Shown here: piece by piece, positions 7,793 through 17,363 of the stretch
Layout of the letters: the number at the start of each line of letters is the position of its first letter
Position numbering within the stretch: the first letter of the stretch is position 1
Assembly: GCA_963780395.1 (NCBI GenBank)
Contig: CAWABY010000008.1
Coordinates: forward strand, 1-64,000
Direction: 5' to 3'
From: VGBV01 sp963780395
GTDB taxonomy: Bacteria; Actinomycetota; Thermoleophilia; Solirubrobacterales; 70-9
Length of the DNA: 64,000 nucleotides
Translations under genes and position numbers: made by a program
The notes under the pieces: model-generated
What the model was told of the DNA's origin: nothing
Database searches by the model: none
The model's input: the letters and a program-made list of their open reading frames with translations, nothing else

Positions 7793-9217
7793 TTAGCTGT
7801 TCGCGGCCTCGGCCGGGTCAGCGGCTTTCCCCGATGCCGCGCGGGCGGCGTCGAGCAGCTCGGCGGTCGCCTCCTTCACGAACTTGCCCAGGTCGTCGAG
7901 GTCGGGCATCGCGTCGAAGTCGCCGATGAGGCCGATCTTGACGCGGCCGTTGTAGCTCACGATCGCAATCGCCAGGGCCTGGTTCGGGGCGAGGAAGGCG
8001 ACCGGAATGAAGTCCTCGAGCTCGCGGCCGAGCAGATAGAGCGGGAACTGGGGCCCCGGGACGTTGGTGACCAGCAGGTTGTAGAGGCGGCTGGAGAAGT
8101 GCAGCCTCGAGGCGCGGGCGAAGATCGTCGGCGGAGCGAAGTCCTCGACCCGCGCGATCGCCTCGGCGCCCATCGCCTGCTTCGATTCCTTCAGGTCCTT
8201 CATCCCCTCGCTGACGATGTGCAGGCGCTCGACCGGGTCGCGGCAGTAGGTGGGCAGGCGCCCGACCATGATCGTGATCTTGTTGCCGAGCTGTCCCTGC
8301 TCGTCCTCGGTCCGGACCGAAACGGGGACCGCCCCGCGCAGCTCCAGGCCCTCGGTGCGTACGCCGCGCCCTCGCAACCAAGAAGCCAGGGCACCGCTGA
8401 CGATCGCCAGGAAGACGTCGTTGACGGTGCCGCCGAGCGAGTTCTTGATCTCCTTCAGCTCGGCCAGCTCGGCGTCGACCCAGAGCACGCGGCGGTGGGT
8501 GCCGATCGGCAGGTTCAGCGGGCACTCCGGCGCCCGGCTGACCGTGCCCCACAGCACCTCGCCGGCCCCCTCAGCGGTCTCGCGCAGCTCCTCGGCGGTG
8601 CGGGTCGGGCTCGCAGCGGCCTTGAGCGCGCGCTCGGCGATCCCGATCGGCGCCTTGACCAGGTCCTTGACGCCCCTGCCGACGACCTCGGCCTCGCTGG
8701 GCTCGGGGCCTGGGGACCACTCGCGTTCGGGCTGGGGCACCTCGGCGGGCTCGCGGTCGAGGTCGAAGAGCACGGTCATGATGTCCACGCCCGAGACGCC
8801 GTCCACGAGTGCGTGGTGGGTCTTGTTGATCAGTGCGAAGCGGCCGTCCTCGAGGCCCTCGATCAGCCAGATCTCCCACAACGGCTTGGTCCGGTCAAGG
8901 CGCTGGGAGAAGATGCGACCGGCCAGGTTGCGCAGGTTCTGGATCGAACCGGGCTTGGGCAGCGCCGTGTGCCTGACGTGGTAGTCGATGTTGAAGCAGG
9001 GATCGTCGATCCACAGCGGTCGTCCCATCTGCAGCCGCGGGAAGACCAGCTTCTGGCGATAGCGCGGCACCAGGTGCAGCCGCGAGTCGAGGTGGTCGCG
9101 GAACTCCCCGGGCTCGGGTGGCGGGCCCTCGAAGATCACCACCGCGCCCACGTGCATGTGCGAGCCCTCGCGCTCCTGTGCCAGGAATCCCGCGTCGATC
9201 GAGGTCAGCCGGTCCAT
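7793..9217 (-). CDS. Wax ester synthase/diacylglycerol acyltransferase (WS/DGAT)
   Basis: Protein of 474 aa of the bacterial WS/DGAT (Tgs) family, which esterifies acyl-CoA to diacylglycerol or fatty alcohols to make storage lipid at the inner membrane. The N-terminus MDRLTSIDAGFLAQE is typical, the catalytic HHxxxDG motif is seen as THHALVDGVSG near residue 135, and the C-terminal half has the NVPGPQFPLYLLG motif. Full length for the family. ATG start; no obvious partner gene, consistent with storage-lipid genes scattered in actinobacteria. Confidence 0.94.
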   Translation of the reverse strand: MDRLTSIDAGFLAQEREGSHMHVGAVVIFEGPPPEPGEFRDHLDSRLHLVPRYRQKLVFPRLQMGRPLWIDDPCFNIDYHVRHTALPKPGSIQNLRNLAGRIFSQRLDRTKPLWEIWLIEGLEDGRFALINKTHHALVDGVSGVDIMTVLFDLDREPAEVPQPEREWSPGPEPSEAEVVGRGVKDLVKAPIGIAERALKAAASPTRTAEELRETAEGAGEVLWGTVSRAPECPLNLPIGTHRRVLWVDAELAELKEIKNSLGGTVNDVFLAIVSGALASWLRGRGVRTEGLELRGAVPVSVRTEDEQGQLGNKITIMVGRLPTYCRDPVERLHIVSEGMKDLKESKQAMGAEAIARVEDFAPPTIFARASRLHFSSRLYNLLVTNVPGPQFPLYLLGRELEDFIPVAFLAPNQALAIAIVSYNGRVKIGLIGDFDAMPDLDDLGKFVKEATAELLDAARAASGKAADPAEAANS

Positions 9218-9333
9218 CAGTTCAAGCCACCCATCTCATCCGAGTTACGACATTGGCAGTCTCCCCGATCAGGCGCGCGGGCGTCCCACGGCGGCAAGCT
9301 AGGCTTGATCGCGAACCCCACGAGGAGGAAGCG

Positions 9334-9576
9334 ATGAGCGACAGCTCGGTGCAAGGCAGGATCGAGCACCTGGTCGAAGAGGAGCGCGCCCTGCTCGATT
9401 CCGGCGAGGGCCAGGGTCCCGATCCCGATCGCGACAAGCGACTTGAGCAGCTGAAGGTCGAGCTCGACCGCTGCTGGGACCTACTGCGCCAGCGTCGGGC
9501 CCAGGCGGAGTTCGGCCGCGACGCCGACCAGGCCTCAGCCCGCGACGCGGACACCGTCGAGGGCTATCAGCAGTAG
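9334..9576 (+). CDS. DUF2630 family protein
   Basis: Small charged protein of 80 aa with the DUF2630 layout: an N-terminal helix (IEHLVEEERALLD), a short acidic linker, then DRDKRLEQLKVELDRCWDLLRQRRAQ and the tail R-D-A-D-T-V-E-G-Y-Q-Q. The ATG at 9334 is preceded by GAGGAGGAAG, a strong ribosome binding site; longer upstream in-frame starts lack one. The family is widespread in actinobacteria and has no known function; the sequence predicts a helical hairpin. Confidence 0.92.
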   Translation: MSDSSVQGRIEHLVEEERALLDSGEGQGPDPDRDKRLEQLKVELDRCWDLLRQRRAQAEFGRDADQASARDADTVEGYQQ

Positions 9577-9627
9577 CGCGCGGGTCCCCACCCAAGCCGG
9601 TCGGCGAGCGCCGAGCTCAAGCGCTGC

Positions 9628-11775
9628 CTACCGAATGAAAAGCATCTCCGAGTACTTCGGCAGCGGCCAGAGGTCGTCGGCGACCACCTTCTCGAGCCTG
9701 TCCGCCACCTCGCGGACATCCGCCATCGCGGCGATCTGGTTGTCGCGGGCGTAGATCGCAAGCTCCAGGCCCTCGACGCCGTCGGGGTAGGAGTTGGCCT
9801 GCTCGAGCCCGTCCAGGGCCGTGACCAGCCCGTCGATCAGCTCGCGGGTCTGCGAGCTGAGCTCGCTGATCTCGGCCTCGTTGATCAGCTCGAGGTAGCG
9901 CAGCGCCGCCGGCAGCAGCATCGTACGGGCGATCGAGTCGGCCGTCTCGGCCTCGATGTTGGCGTTGATCGTGTACTGCTCGATCCAGACCTCGTAGCGA
10001 GACTCGAGCTCGCGCTTGGAGAGCACTCCGTACTTCTCGAAGGCCGTCACGGTCGAGTCGGCCAGCACCTCGGGCAGCGCGTCCGGGGTGGTGCGCAGGT
10101 TCTTGAGCCCACGCTTCTCGGCTTCCTCGTGCCAGGCCTCGTCGTAGTTATCGCCCATGAAGCAGACCTGCTTGTTGGCCTTGTAGGTCGCGGCGACGAC
10201 CTCCTGCACCGCCTTGGCGAGGTCGGTGCCCGCCTCGATCTTCTTCTCGAGGCCATCGGCCAGGTCGTCGATCGACTCGGCGACGATCGTGTTCAGGACC
10301 GTGTTCGGGAATGCGAGCGAGTCGCTCGACCCGACCGCGCGGAACTCGAACTTGTTGCCGGTGAAGGCGAAGGGCGAGGTCCGGTTGCGGTCGCCGCCGT
10401 GCATCGGCAGGGGCGGCAGCACGCTGGCGCCGAGCTCCATCGTCTGGGAGTCGGTCACCCCGTCTCCTTTTCCAGTGGCGATCGCCTCGAAGGCCTTCTC
10501 CAGCTCGGCGCCGAGGAAGATCGAGATGATGGCCGGCGGCGCCTCGTTGGCGCCCAGGCGGTGGTCCTGGCCGATGTTGGCGACCGAGGCGCGCAGCAGC
10601 CCCTGGTGCAAATTGACCGCCTGGATCACCGCGGCGCAGAAGAACAGGAAGCTGACGTTGTCCGCGGGGGTGTCGCCCGGCTCGAGCAGGTTGTGGCCGG
10701 TGTCGGTGCCCATCGACCAGTTGTTGTGCTTGCCCGAGCCGTTGACGCCGGCGAAGGGCTTCTCGTGCAGCAGGCAGACGAGCCCGTACTTGCGCGCGAC
10801 CGACTGCATCACCTGCATCGTCAGCTGCTGGTGGTCGGTGCCGACGTTCGAGTTTTCGTAGATCGGCGCGATCTCGTACTGGCCGGGCGCCACCTCGTTG
10901 TGCCGCGTCTTGATCGGCACGCCGAGCTTCGCCAGCTCGTTCTCGTAGTCCATGATGCAGGCGAGCACGCGCTCGGGGATCGCCCCGAAGTAGTGGTCGT
11001 CCAGCTCGTGGCCCTTCGGCGGCTTGGCGCCGAAGAGCGTGCGGCCGGTGGTGACCAGGTCGGGCCGCGCGTAGTAGTACTGCTCGTCGATCAGGAAGTA
11101 CTCCTGCTCGGGACCGACGGTGGTGAAGACCTTCTGAGCTTCGTCATCGCCCAGAAGCCGCAGGGCGCGGATCGCCGTTTTGGAGAGGGCGTCCATCGAG
11201 CGCAGCAGGGGGATCTTGGCGTCGAGCGCCTCGCCGGTCCACGACGCGAACGCGGTCGGGATGCAGAGCAGCGCCCCGTTCGGGTTCTCGAGGATGAAGG
11301 CGGGGCTGGTCGGGTCCCAGGCGGTGTAGCCGCGGGCCTCGAAGGTGGCGCGGACGCCGCCGGTCGGGAACGAGGATGCGTCGGGCTCGCCCTGAATCAG
11401 CTCCTTGCCCGAGAAGTTGGCGATCCACTCGCCCTCGCTGTTGGGCTCGAAGAAGGCGTCGTGCTTCTCGGCGGTGGATCCGGTCAGGGGCTGGAACCAG
11501 TGGGTGAAGTGGGTGGCGCCGCGCTCCAGCGCCCACTCCTTCATCGCGACCGCGACCGCGTCGGCCAGGGTCGGCGCCAGGGCCTCGCCCTCGGCCAGGG
11601 TGCGCTGAAGCTCCTCGAAGAGGTCGTTGCCCATGCGCTCGCGCTGCACTGCCGGCGTGAATACGTCGTCGCCGAAGGGATTGTTGGCGGCGTCGGTGAG
11701 GTCGGCGGTGCCCAGGGCCTCCCCGTTAGGGCTCCAAGTGGCGGAAGTGACGTTCTGCTGGCGAGTCTTGAGCAT
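9628..11775 (-). CDS. glnN: Glutamine synthetase, type III (GSIII)
   Basis: Enzyme of 715 aa that makes glutamine from glutamate, NH3 and ATP. Length and motifs match GSIII rather than GSI: NGSGKHNNWSMGTDTGHN (catalytic core), HNEVAPGQYEIAPIYEN, and the C-terminal helical extension. The ATG at 11775 is preceded on the coding strand by AGGAGG at suitable spacing; the upstream open frame has no such site. Cytoplasmic, forms large oligomers. It may replace or supplement GlnA; no GlnB or adenylyltransferase gene lies nearby. Confidence 0.94.
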   Translation of the reverse strand: MLKTRQQNVTSATWSPNGEALGTADLTDAANNPFGDDVFTPAVQRERMGNDLFEELQRTLAEGEALAPTLADAVAVAMKEWALERGATHFTHWFQPLTGSTAEKHDAFFEPNSEGEWIANFSGKELIQGEPDASSFPTGGVRATFEARGYTAWDPTSPAFILENPNGALLCIPTAFASWTGEALDAKIPLLRSMDALSKTAIRALRLLGDDEAQKVFTTVGPEQEYFLIDEQYYYARPDLVTTGRTLFGAKPPKGHELDDHYFGAIPERVLACIMDYENELAKLGVPIKTRHNEVAPGQYEIAPIYENSNVGTDHQQLTMQVMQSVARKYGLVCLLHEKPFAGVNGSGKHNNWSMGTDTGHNLLEPGDTPADNVSFLFFCAAVIQAVNLHQGLLRASVANIGQDHRLGANEAPPAIISIFLGAELEKAFEAIATGKGDGVTDSQTMELGASVLPPLPMHGGDRNRTSPFAFTGNKFEFRAVGSSDSLAFPNTVLNTIVAESIDDLADGLEKKIEAGTDLAKAVQEVVAATYKANKQVCFMGDNYDEAWHEEAEKRGLKNLRTTPDALPEVLADSTVTAFEKYGVLSKRELESRYEVWIEQYTINANIEAETADSIARTMLLPAALRYLELINEAEISELSSQTRELIDGLVTALDGLEQANSYPDGVEGLELAIYARDNQIAAMADVREVADRLEKVVADDLWPLPKYSEMLFIR

Positions 11776-11829
11776 TCTGGCTTTTGCCTCCTGAATCGCG
11801 CAAGGCGCCCACGCAGCCGCGGGGCGCGA

Positions 11830-11844
11830 TGCGATTGGATCGCA
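11830..11844. promoter_or_regulatory. Inverted repeat in the divergent glnN/oxidoreductase gap
   Basis: TGCGAT (11830-11835) and ATCGCA (11839-11844) form a 6-bp inverted repeat about 55 nt upstream of the glutamine synthetase start, in a 182-bp divergent intergenic region. It could be a nitrogen-related operator, but no known consensus is matched; weak evidence. Confidence 0.2.
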
Positions 11845-11957
11845 ACGAACGGAAGGCGGCAGGGTAGCCCGGATCGCGGGCGCCGTGGTTGTCCACGCGT
11901 ACAAAGGTCCGCTCGCTCCGTTCGCCAGCAGGCAGAACGGGAGTACGCTGGCCCGCT

Positions 11958-13580
11958 ATGGGCTCGGTCGACGTCAACGGCGCGATGGGCAGGGTCGGCC
12001 TCCCCGAGCCGATCGCCGAGCTGGCCGCGCGCGACTGGGACGCGGTCGTCGTCGGCGGTGGGCACAACGGGCTCACCGCGGCCGCCTACATGGCTCGGGC
12101 GGGACAGTCGGTGCTGGTACTGGAGCGCCGCGAGCAGCTTGGCGGTGCCTGCACGCTGGAGCGGCCCTTCGAGGACGAGGGGTACGTCGTAAGCCCCTGC
12201 GCCTACGCGGTGGGGCTGCTCGACCAGCGGGTGGTCGACGAGCTGGCGCTGAGGCGCCACGGCTACCGGGTGTTCCCGACCGACCCCGGCCTCTGGTGTC
12301 CGTTCGCCGATGGCAGCTCGGTGGCCGAGTTTCGCGACGGCGAGCGCACCCGCGCCTACCTGCTCGCGCAGGGGGTCGCCGAGCGCGAGGTCGAGGGCCT
12401 GCTGGCCTACGAGCACGCCTACGACCGCTGCCGCGTCGCCCTGCGCAAGGGCGAACGCGACGCATGGGAGGGGTCCTCGCCCAGCCGCGAGGAGCTGGAG
12501 CGGATGCTGGGCGGCGACGAGGAGCTGATCGGAATCGTCTTCGAGGAGTCGGTGGTGGACATGCTCGCGCGATATGTCAGCGACCCGAGGCTGGTGGATG
12601 CGCTGTTCGGGCAGGGAATCATCGGCACCGCCGCGGGCCCGCGCGACCCGGGCACCGCCTCGATCAGGCTGATGCACGCGCAGGGCGAGCTCGAGGGCCG
12701 CGGGTCAACGTGGGGCTACGTCGAGGGCGGCATGGGCCGGGTCTCGTTCGCGATCGCCCAGGCCGCCGGTGAGGCAGGGGCGACGCTGGCCGCCGGCGTC
12801 CCGGTGGCGGGCATCCTGCCGGGGGAAGGGGTGGAGCTGGAGAGCGGCGAGCTGGTCCGCGCCCGCAGCGTGATCAGCAACGCCGACCCCAAGCGGGTGC
12901 TGGGGATGGTCGAGCCCGAGGCGATGCCCCCCGACTTCCGCGAGCGGCTCGAGGCCTGGCGGGTGCCCTCGTCAGCGATGAAGCTGAACGCGGGGCTGAA
13001 GCGGCTGCCGACCTTCACCGCAGCGACGCGTCCCGAGGCCGGCGGCGTGGAGCCCCACCGCGCGATGGTCACGATCACCCCCGGCCTGGAGGCGGGGGAG
13101 GCCGCGTTCAGCGCGTTCGAGCAGGGCGAGCCGGCGCTGGGCTTTGCAGAGCTCTACTTCCACACGGCCTACGACCCGACCGTGGCGCCCGAGGGGCGCC
13201 ACACGATGAGCGCCTTCTGCCAGTACGCGCCCTACGAGCTCGCCGAGGGGGACTGGGACTCGCGGCGGGACGAGATCGCGGCGATGATCCTCGACGCGAT
13301 CGCCGCGCACGCGCCCGACCTGCACGACTGCGTCGAATTCGTTGAGCTGCTGGGGCCCCCGGACATCGAGAGCCGGGTAGGCCTCACGGGGGGCAACATC
13401 TTTCAGGGCGAGGCGCTGCCCGATCAGATGTGGGAGCACCGATTCGACCACCGCACGCCCGTCGAGGGCCTCTACCTGTGCGGCGCCGCGACACATCCGG
13501 CGGGCTCGGTGATCGGGCTCAACGGCCGCAACGCCGCGATGGCGGTCCTCCAGGACGCGGGCATGCCGGCCCCAACCTAG
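11958..13580 (+). CDS. Phytoene-desaturase-like NAD(P)/FAD-dependent oxidoreductase
   Basis: Flavoprotein of 540 aa. The N-terminal Rossmann fold VVVGGGHNGLTAAAYMARAG (FAD ADP-binding, near residue 40) is followed by the LERREQLGGACTLE second glycine motif, and the C-terminus has the VEGLYLCGAATHPAGSVIGLNG flavin-binding motif of the CrtI/carotenoid-oxidoreductase (COG1233) group. The ATG at 11958 was preferred to an in-frame upstream start because the extension is unlike the family. Substrate unknown; no other carotenoid gene is nearby. Confidence 0.92.
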   Translation: MGSVDVNGAMGRVGLPEPIAELAARDWDAVVVGGGHNGLTAAAYMARAGQSVLVLERREQLGGACTLERPFEDEGYVVSPCAYAVGLLDQRVVDELALRRHGYRVFPTDPGLWCPFADGSSVAEFRDGERTRAYLLAQGVAEREVEGLLAYEHAYDRCRVALRKGERDAWEGSSPSREELERMLGGDEELIGIVFEESVVDMLARYVSDPRLVDALFGQGIIGTAAGPRDPGTASIRLMHAQGELEGRGSTWGYVEGGMGRVSFAIAQAAGEAGATLAAGVPVAGILPGEGVELESGELVRARSVISNADPKRVLGMVEPEAMPPDFRERLEAWRVPSSAMKLNAGLKRLPTFTAATRPEAGGVEPHRAMVTITPGLEAGEAAFSAFEQGEPALGFAELYFHTAYDPTVAPEGRHTMSAFCQYAPYELAEGDWDSRRDEIAAMILDAIAAHAPDLHDCVEFVELLGPPDIESRVGLTGGNIFQGEALPDQMWEHRFDHRTPVEGLYLCGAATHPAGSVIGLNGRNAAMAVLQDAGMPAPT

Positions 13581-14296
13581 GCGGTCGAGACCAGGAACGA
13601 GAGCAGGAAGCCGGCTGCGGTCGCCATTGCGATCCACTTGTTGCCGTGAGCGTCCCGGTAGGCCTCGGGCATGAGCGTGTCGGCCAGTGAGGCGAGCACC
13701 GCGCCGGCAGCAAAGCCGAGCGGGATCGCGAGGGTCTCGTCGGAGACGTCCTCGAGCGCCGCGAAGCCGATCACGACCGGCAGCGCGAGTAGCACCGCAG
13801 CTGCGCACCAGATCGTCATGATCAAGCCGGCGCCCTGGCCGGCCTCTCGCATCTGCCGCGCGCCCGCTATCGCCTCGGGCAGGTTGGAGACGAAGATCGC
13901 GACCAGGAGCGTCGGGTTGGCACTATCGACTAGGGCCACCCCCATGGCCAGATTCTCGGGCACCCCATCGAGCGTCACCGCCGCCAGCAGGGCGTAGCCG
14001 ATTGCGCGGCTGCTCGCCCCGGACGACATCTTCCCCTCCTTGCGGCTGTCGATCCACGTGTCGACGACGGCGAACACCGCGGCCCCCGCCAGGAATGCCG
14101 ATCCAGCCGTCCAGGCCCCGCCGTGCGCGAAGGCGTCCTCGAACAGCTCGAAGGCCACGGCGGTGATCAGCGCGCCGGCCGCGAATGCGAGCAGAACGGC
14201 CGTCAGCTCCTTTGAGGGGGGGCGCCAGGCGCCGATGGCTCCGCCGATCACCAGGGCGCTGGAGGCGATCACGGCGAAGAGGACGGCGGTGCCCAT
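13577..14296 (-). CDS. ZIP-family metal transporter
   Basis: Membrane protein of 239 aa with eight hydrophobic segments and the ZIP metal-site signatures LDGVPENLAMG and SNLPEAIAGA, in which conserved Pro-Glu pairs line the translocation path. It would move Zn2+ or another divalent cation into the cytoplasm. The stop overlaps the convergent oxidoreductase gene by 4 nt. The ATG at 14296 begins right before the first helix; the longer open frame upstream is antisense to the thioesterase gene. Confidence 0.88.
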   Translation of the reverse strand: MGTAVLFAVIASSALVIGGAIGAWRPPSKELTAVLLAFAAGALITAVAFELFEDAFAHGGAWTAGSAFLAGAAVFAVVDTWIDSRKEGKMSSGASSRAIGYALLAAVTLDGVPENLAMGVALVDSANPTLLVAIFVSNLPEAIAGARQMREAGQGAGLIMTIWCAAAVLLALPVVIGFAALEDVSDETLAIPLGFAAGAVLASLADTLMPEAYRDAHGNKWIAMATAAGFLLSFLVSTA

Positions 14297-14304
14297 CGAC
14301 CCGC

Positions 14305-14801
14305 CTAGTCGGACTCGAAGATCATGCAGGTGCTGGTGCCGTGGGCCAACAGCTTGCCGTCCGGCCCGGTGAGCCTCGCCTCGCTGGTGGCCATGGTTCG
14401 CCCGCGGTGGACCACCGTGCCCTCGGCCCGGACCTCTCCGGTCTCGACGGTGATCGGGCGGACCAGGTTGAACTTGGTCTCGAGCGTCGTGTAGGCGCTT
14501 CCGAGCGGCAGGGTCGAATGCACGCAGGTCCCGAGGGCGGTGTCGAGCAGGGTGGCCGCGAGCCGGCATGGAACGACCCCGATCGGGTTGTAGTGCTGCT
14601 CGCCCGGCGTCGCCGTGACCACGGTCCGGCCCTCGTCGGCCTCGGTCAGGTCGAACCCGACCAGCTCCTGGATCGGCGCCCTTGGGATCTCGCCGGCGAC
14701 GATCCCGCGAGGAACTCGAGGCCGGCCATGGAGCGGGCCATATCGCGGAGCGCGACCGGGTCATGCCAGCTGACGTCGAGGCTGCGCTCGGCGGCGCTCA
14801 T
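14305..14801 (-). CDS. PaaI-family thioesterase (hotdog fold), one frameshift
   Basis: The N-terminal part (ERSLDVSWHDPVALRDMARSMAGLEFLAG, frame starting at ATG 14801) and the C-terminal part (PGEQHYNPIGVV through GTSTCMIFESD, stop at 14305) belong to one hotdog thioesterase of about 165 aa. The frames meet near 14709, where one G appears to be missing from GCGGGATCG. The usual HGG/HAG motif reads PCR, which a further pair of compensating errors would explain. It would hydrolyse acyl-CoA. Spaced 8 nt from the ZIP gene. Confidence 0.75.
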
Positions 14802-14810
14802 GCCGCCAGC

Positions 14811-17363
14811 CTATTCGTAGGCGAGCGCCTCCAGCACGTCCAGGCGCGAGGCGCGGCGGGCCGGGCCGATCGCCGCCAGCACGCCGGCGATGGCAGCAAG
14901 CACCAGCAGCACCAACAGCGTCGCGACCGGGAACTTGAGGATGAAGCCCTCGTCCGCGAGCGGGCGGCTGACCAGGATCGCGAACACCACCCCCAGCACG
15001 AGCCCGAGGACGGCGCCGATCAGCGCTGTGATCACGGCCTCGTAGCGGATGATCCGCCGCACCTGGCGCCTGGACATGCCGACGGCGCGCAGCAGGCCAA
15101 GCTCGCGGGTTCGCTCGTAGATCGAGAGCGCCAGCGTGTTCACGATCCCGAACAGCGACACGATCACGGCCAGGGCCAGGAGCGCATAGACCACCCCCAG
15201 CAGCTGGTTCAGCTGGCTTCCGATCGCGTCCTTCAGCTCCTCGCGGTTCTGGACCTCGGCGGTGGGGAAGGCTGCGTCGACGATCCCCTCGATCTCCCCC
15301 CGCACGGCGCCGACGTCGGCGCCGTCCGCGAGCTTGATGAAGACGTTGGTCGTGTTCTCGCCCTCGCCGTAGGCGGCGGCGTTGGCGTCCGAGGCGAAGT
15401 AGTCGCCGAAGAAGTCGGTGTTGTCCTTGAAGGTGCCGGTTGCCGTGTAGTCGAACTTGCGCCCGGAGGCTGTGGTGACCGTGAAGGTGTCGCCGACCTC
15501 CAGGCCCCGGTCCTCCGCCCAGCCCTCGTCGACGACCGCGTCGGTCGAGCCGAGCGCCGCGGCGGTCTCGGGCCCGCCCTCACGCCAGTCGAAGTCGAAC
15601 ACGTCGTTGACTGTGGCGGGATCGATCAGCGACAGGAAGCTGTTGCCGTCCTCACCCGCGACCTTGGCCTCGGTATAGCGGTAGCTCATCGCGGACTCGA
15701 CCCCGTCCACCGAGCTCACGGCCTTCTGGCTCAGCACCGGGATGTCGGAGAAGCCGTCCGTGTTGGCCAGCAGCAGATCGGCGGTGATCCCCTCGTCGAT
15801 CGCCTCGTCGATCGAGCCCTTCAGACCCGCCGCGAACACGGTCACGAACGAGACCAGCGCCAGCCCGATCATCAGCGCCGCGGCGGTGGTGGCGGTGCGG
15901 CCGGGATTGCGGATTGAGTTCTCGCGGGCGAGCCGGCCGGAGACGCCGCGCAGGCGCTCCAGCGGGCGCCCGACCACCGAGGCCAGCGGGCCCACCAGCC
16001 GCGGGCTCAGAAGCGCCACCCCGATGAAGACGACCGCGGCGCCGATCCCGACCCAGGCCTCGCCCGGGCTGAGAACTCCGAACAGGCCCAGGGCCATGAG
16101 CACGATGCCGAGCCCAGCCAGCATCACCCCAATGGCGCTGCGCCGACGCCTGTCGGTGGAGGTCTCGAGCACCGCGCCCTCGCGCAACCCCGTAACCGGT
16201 GGTACCCGTGTCGCGCGCAGCGCCGGGATCAGCGCTGCGAGCACCGCGAGACTGGTGCCGAGCACGAGCGAGACCACGATCGTTCGCGTTGTGACCACCG
16301 TGCCCTCCTTCGGGAGCCCGATCTCGAGGGCGTCGAAGAGCAGCCCGATCACCGGGGCGAAGGCGATACCGGCCAGCAGTCCGAGCACCGAGGCGAACAG
16401 CCCGATCGCCAGCGCCTCGACCATCACCGAGGTGATGATCTGGCGGCGGTTGGCCCCCAGGGTGCGCAGCATCGCGAACTCTCTGGTGCGCTGGGCGACC
16501 GTGATCGAGAAGGTGTTGAAGATCAGGAACGAGGCGACGAACAAGGCAACGCCCGCGAACACCAGCAGGGCTGTCTGGAGGATGCTGATGAACTCGCCGA
16601 CGTCGTCCTGCTGGTTCTGGGTGTTCTGCTCGCCCGTCTCGACGTCGGCGCTGGCGGGCAGGGCCGCCCGGATCCGCTTCGCCAGCAGGTTGGGGTCCAC
16701 GCCCTCGTCGGCGGCGACCGTGATCTGATCGAAGCTGCCCTGCTTGCCTGTTATCCGCTGGGCCTCGGGCAGGGTCAGCAGCGCGATGCTGGCACCACCG
16801 AAGGAATCGACGTCACCGAGGGTCGCGATGCCGACCAGCGTGTACTCGCTCGCCTCCTCCTTGCCGGCGAGGGTGACCGTGTCGCCGACCTCGTAGCCGG
16901 CGTTCTCGGCCGCCTGCTTGTCGATCACGACCTCGTCGTCGGCCTGAGGCGGCCCGCCCTCGGGGTAGCTGAGCGGGTCGAAGCGCTCGGAGGTGGTGGA
17001 GAAGGCGAAGGTGGGAGCGCCGCCGCCCCCGATGCGCTCGCCGTCCTTGTCGATGATCGCGACTTGGGGATCGGAGATGCCCCCGTCGGCCTCGGCGACC
17101 CCGTCGACCCCCTGGACGGTCGCAAGCACGCTCGCATCGACTGGGGGCTCTGTTCCATCCTCGGTCTCAACGATCTCGTTGGAGGTGACGACCGCGTCGA
17201 CGCCCTCATTCGACTCGGTGAAGATCTTGTCGAACGACTGATCGATCGTGTCGGTGAGCACGTAGGTGCCGGCGACCATCATCACGCCGAGCACGATCGC
17301 CAGCGCGGTCAGGAATGAGCGCAGCTTGCGCGCGCCCAGGTTGCGCAAGGCGATCGAGGTCAA
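14811..17363 (-). CDS. ABC transporter permease, FtsX/MacB type
   Basis: Permease of 850 aa with two FtsX domains. Each has a large extracytoplasmic part and a helical bundle; the N-terminus ALRNLGARKLRSFLTALAIV and the final helix before SRLDVLEALAYE are typical. Six internal helices between residues 250 and 480 end in the PVTGLREG motif. The TTG start overlaps the stop of the upstream ATPase gene (TTGA). It probably moves lipoproteins, lipids or peptides in a mechanotransmission fashion. Confidence 0.9.
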   Translation of the reverse strand: MTSIALRNLGARKLRSFLTALAIVLGVMMVAGTYVLTDTIDQSFDKIFTESNEGVDAVVTSNEIVETEDGTEPPVDASVLATVQGVDGVAEADGGISDPQVAIIDKDGERIGGGGAPTFAFSTTSERFDPLSYPEGGPPQADDEVVIDKQAAENAGYEVGDTVTLAGKEEASEYTLVGIATLGDVDSFGGASIALLTLPEAQRITGKQGSFDQITVAADEGVDPNLLAKRIRAALPASADVETGEQNTQNQQDDVGEFISILQTALLVFAGVALFVASFLIFNTFSITVAQRTREFAMLRTLGANRRQIITSVMVEALAIGLFASVLGLLAGIAFAPVIGLLFDALEIGLPKEGTVVTTRTIVVSLVLGTSLAVLAALIPALRATRVPPVTGLREGAVLETSTDRRRRSAIGVMLAGLGIVLMALGLFGVLSPGEAWVGIGAAVVFIGVALLSPRLVGPLASVVGRPLERLRGVSGRLARENSIRNPGRTATTAAALMIGLALVSFVTVFAAGLKGSIDEAIDEGITADLLLANTDGFSDIPVLSQKAVSSVDGVESAMSYRYTEAKVAGEDGNSFLSLIDPATVNDVFDFDWREGGPETAAALGSTDAVVDEGWAEDRGLEVGDTFTVTTASGRKFDYTATGTFKDNTDFFGDYFASDANAAAYGEGENTTNVFIKLADGADVGAVRGEIEGIVDAAFPTAEVQNREELKDAIGSQLNQLLGVVYALLALAVIVSLFGIVNTLALSIYERTRELGLLRAVGMSRRQVRRIIRYEAVITALIGAVLGLVLGVVFAILVSRPLADEGFILKFPVATLLVLLVLAAIAGVLAAIGPARRASRLDVLEALAYE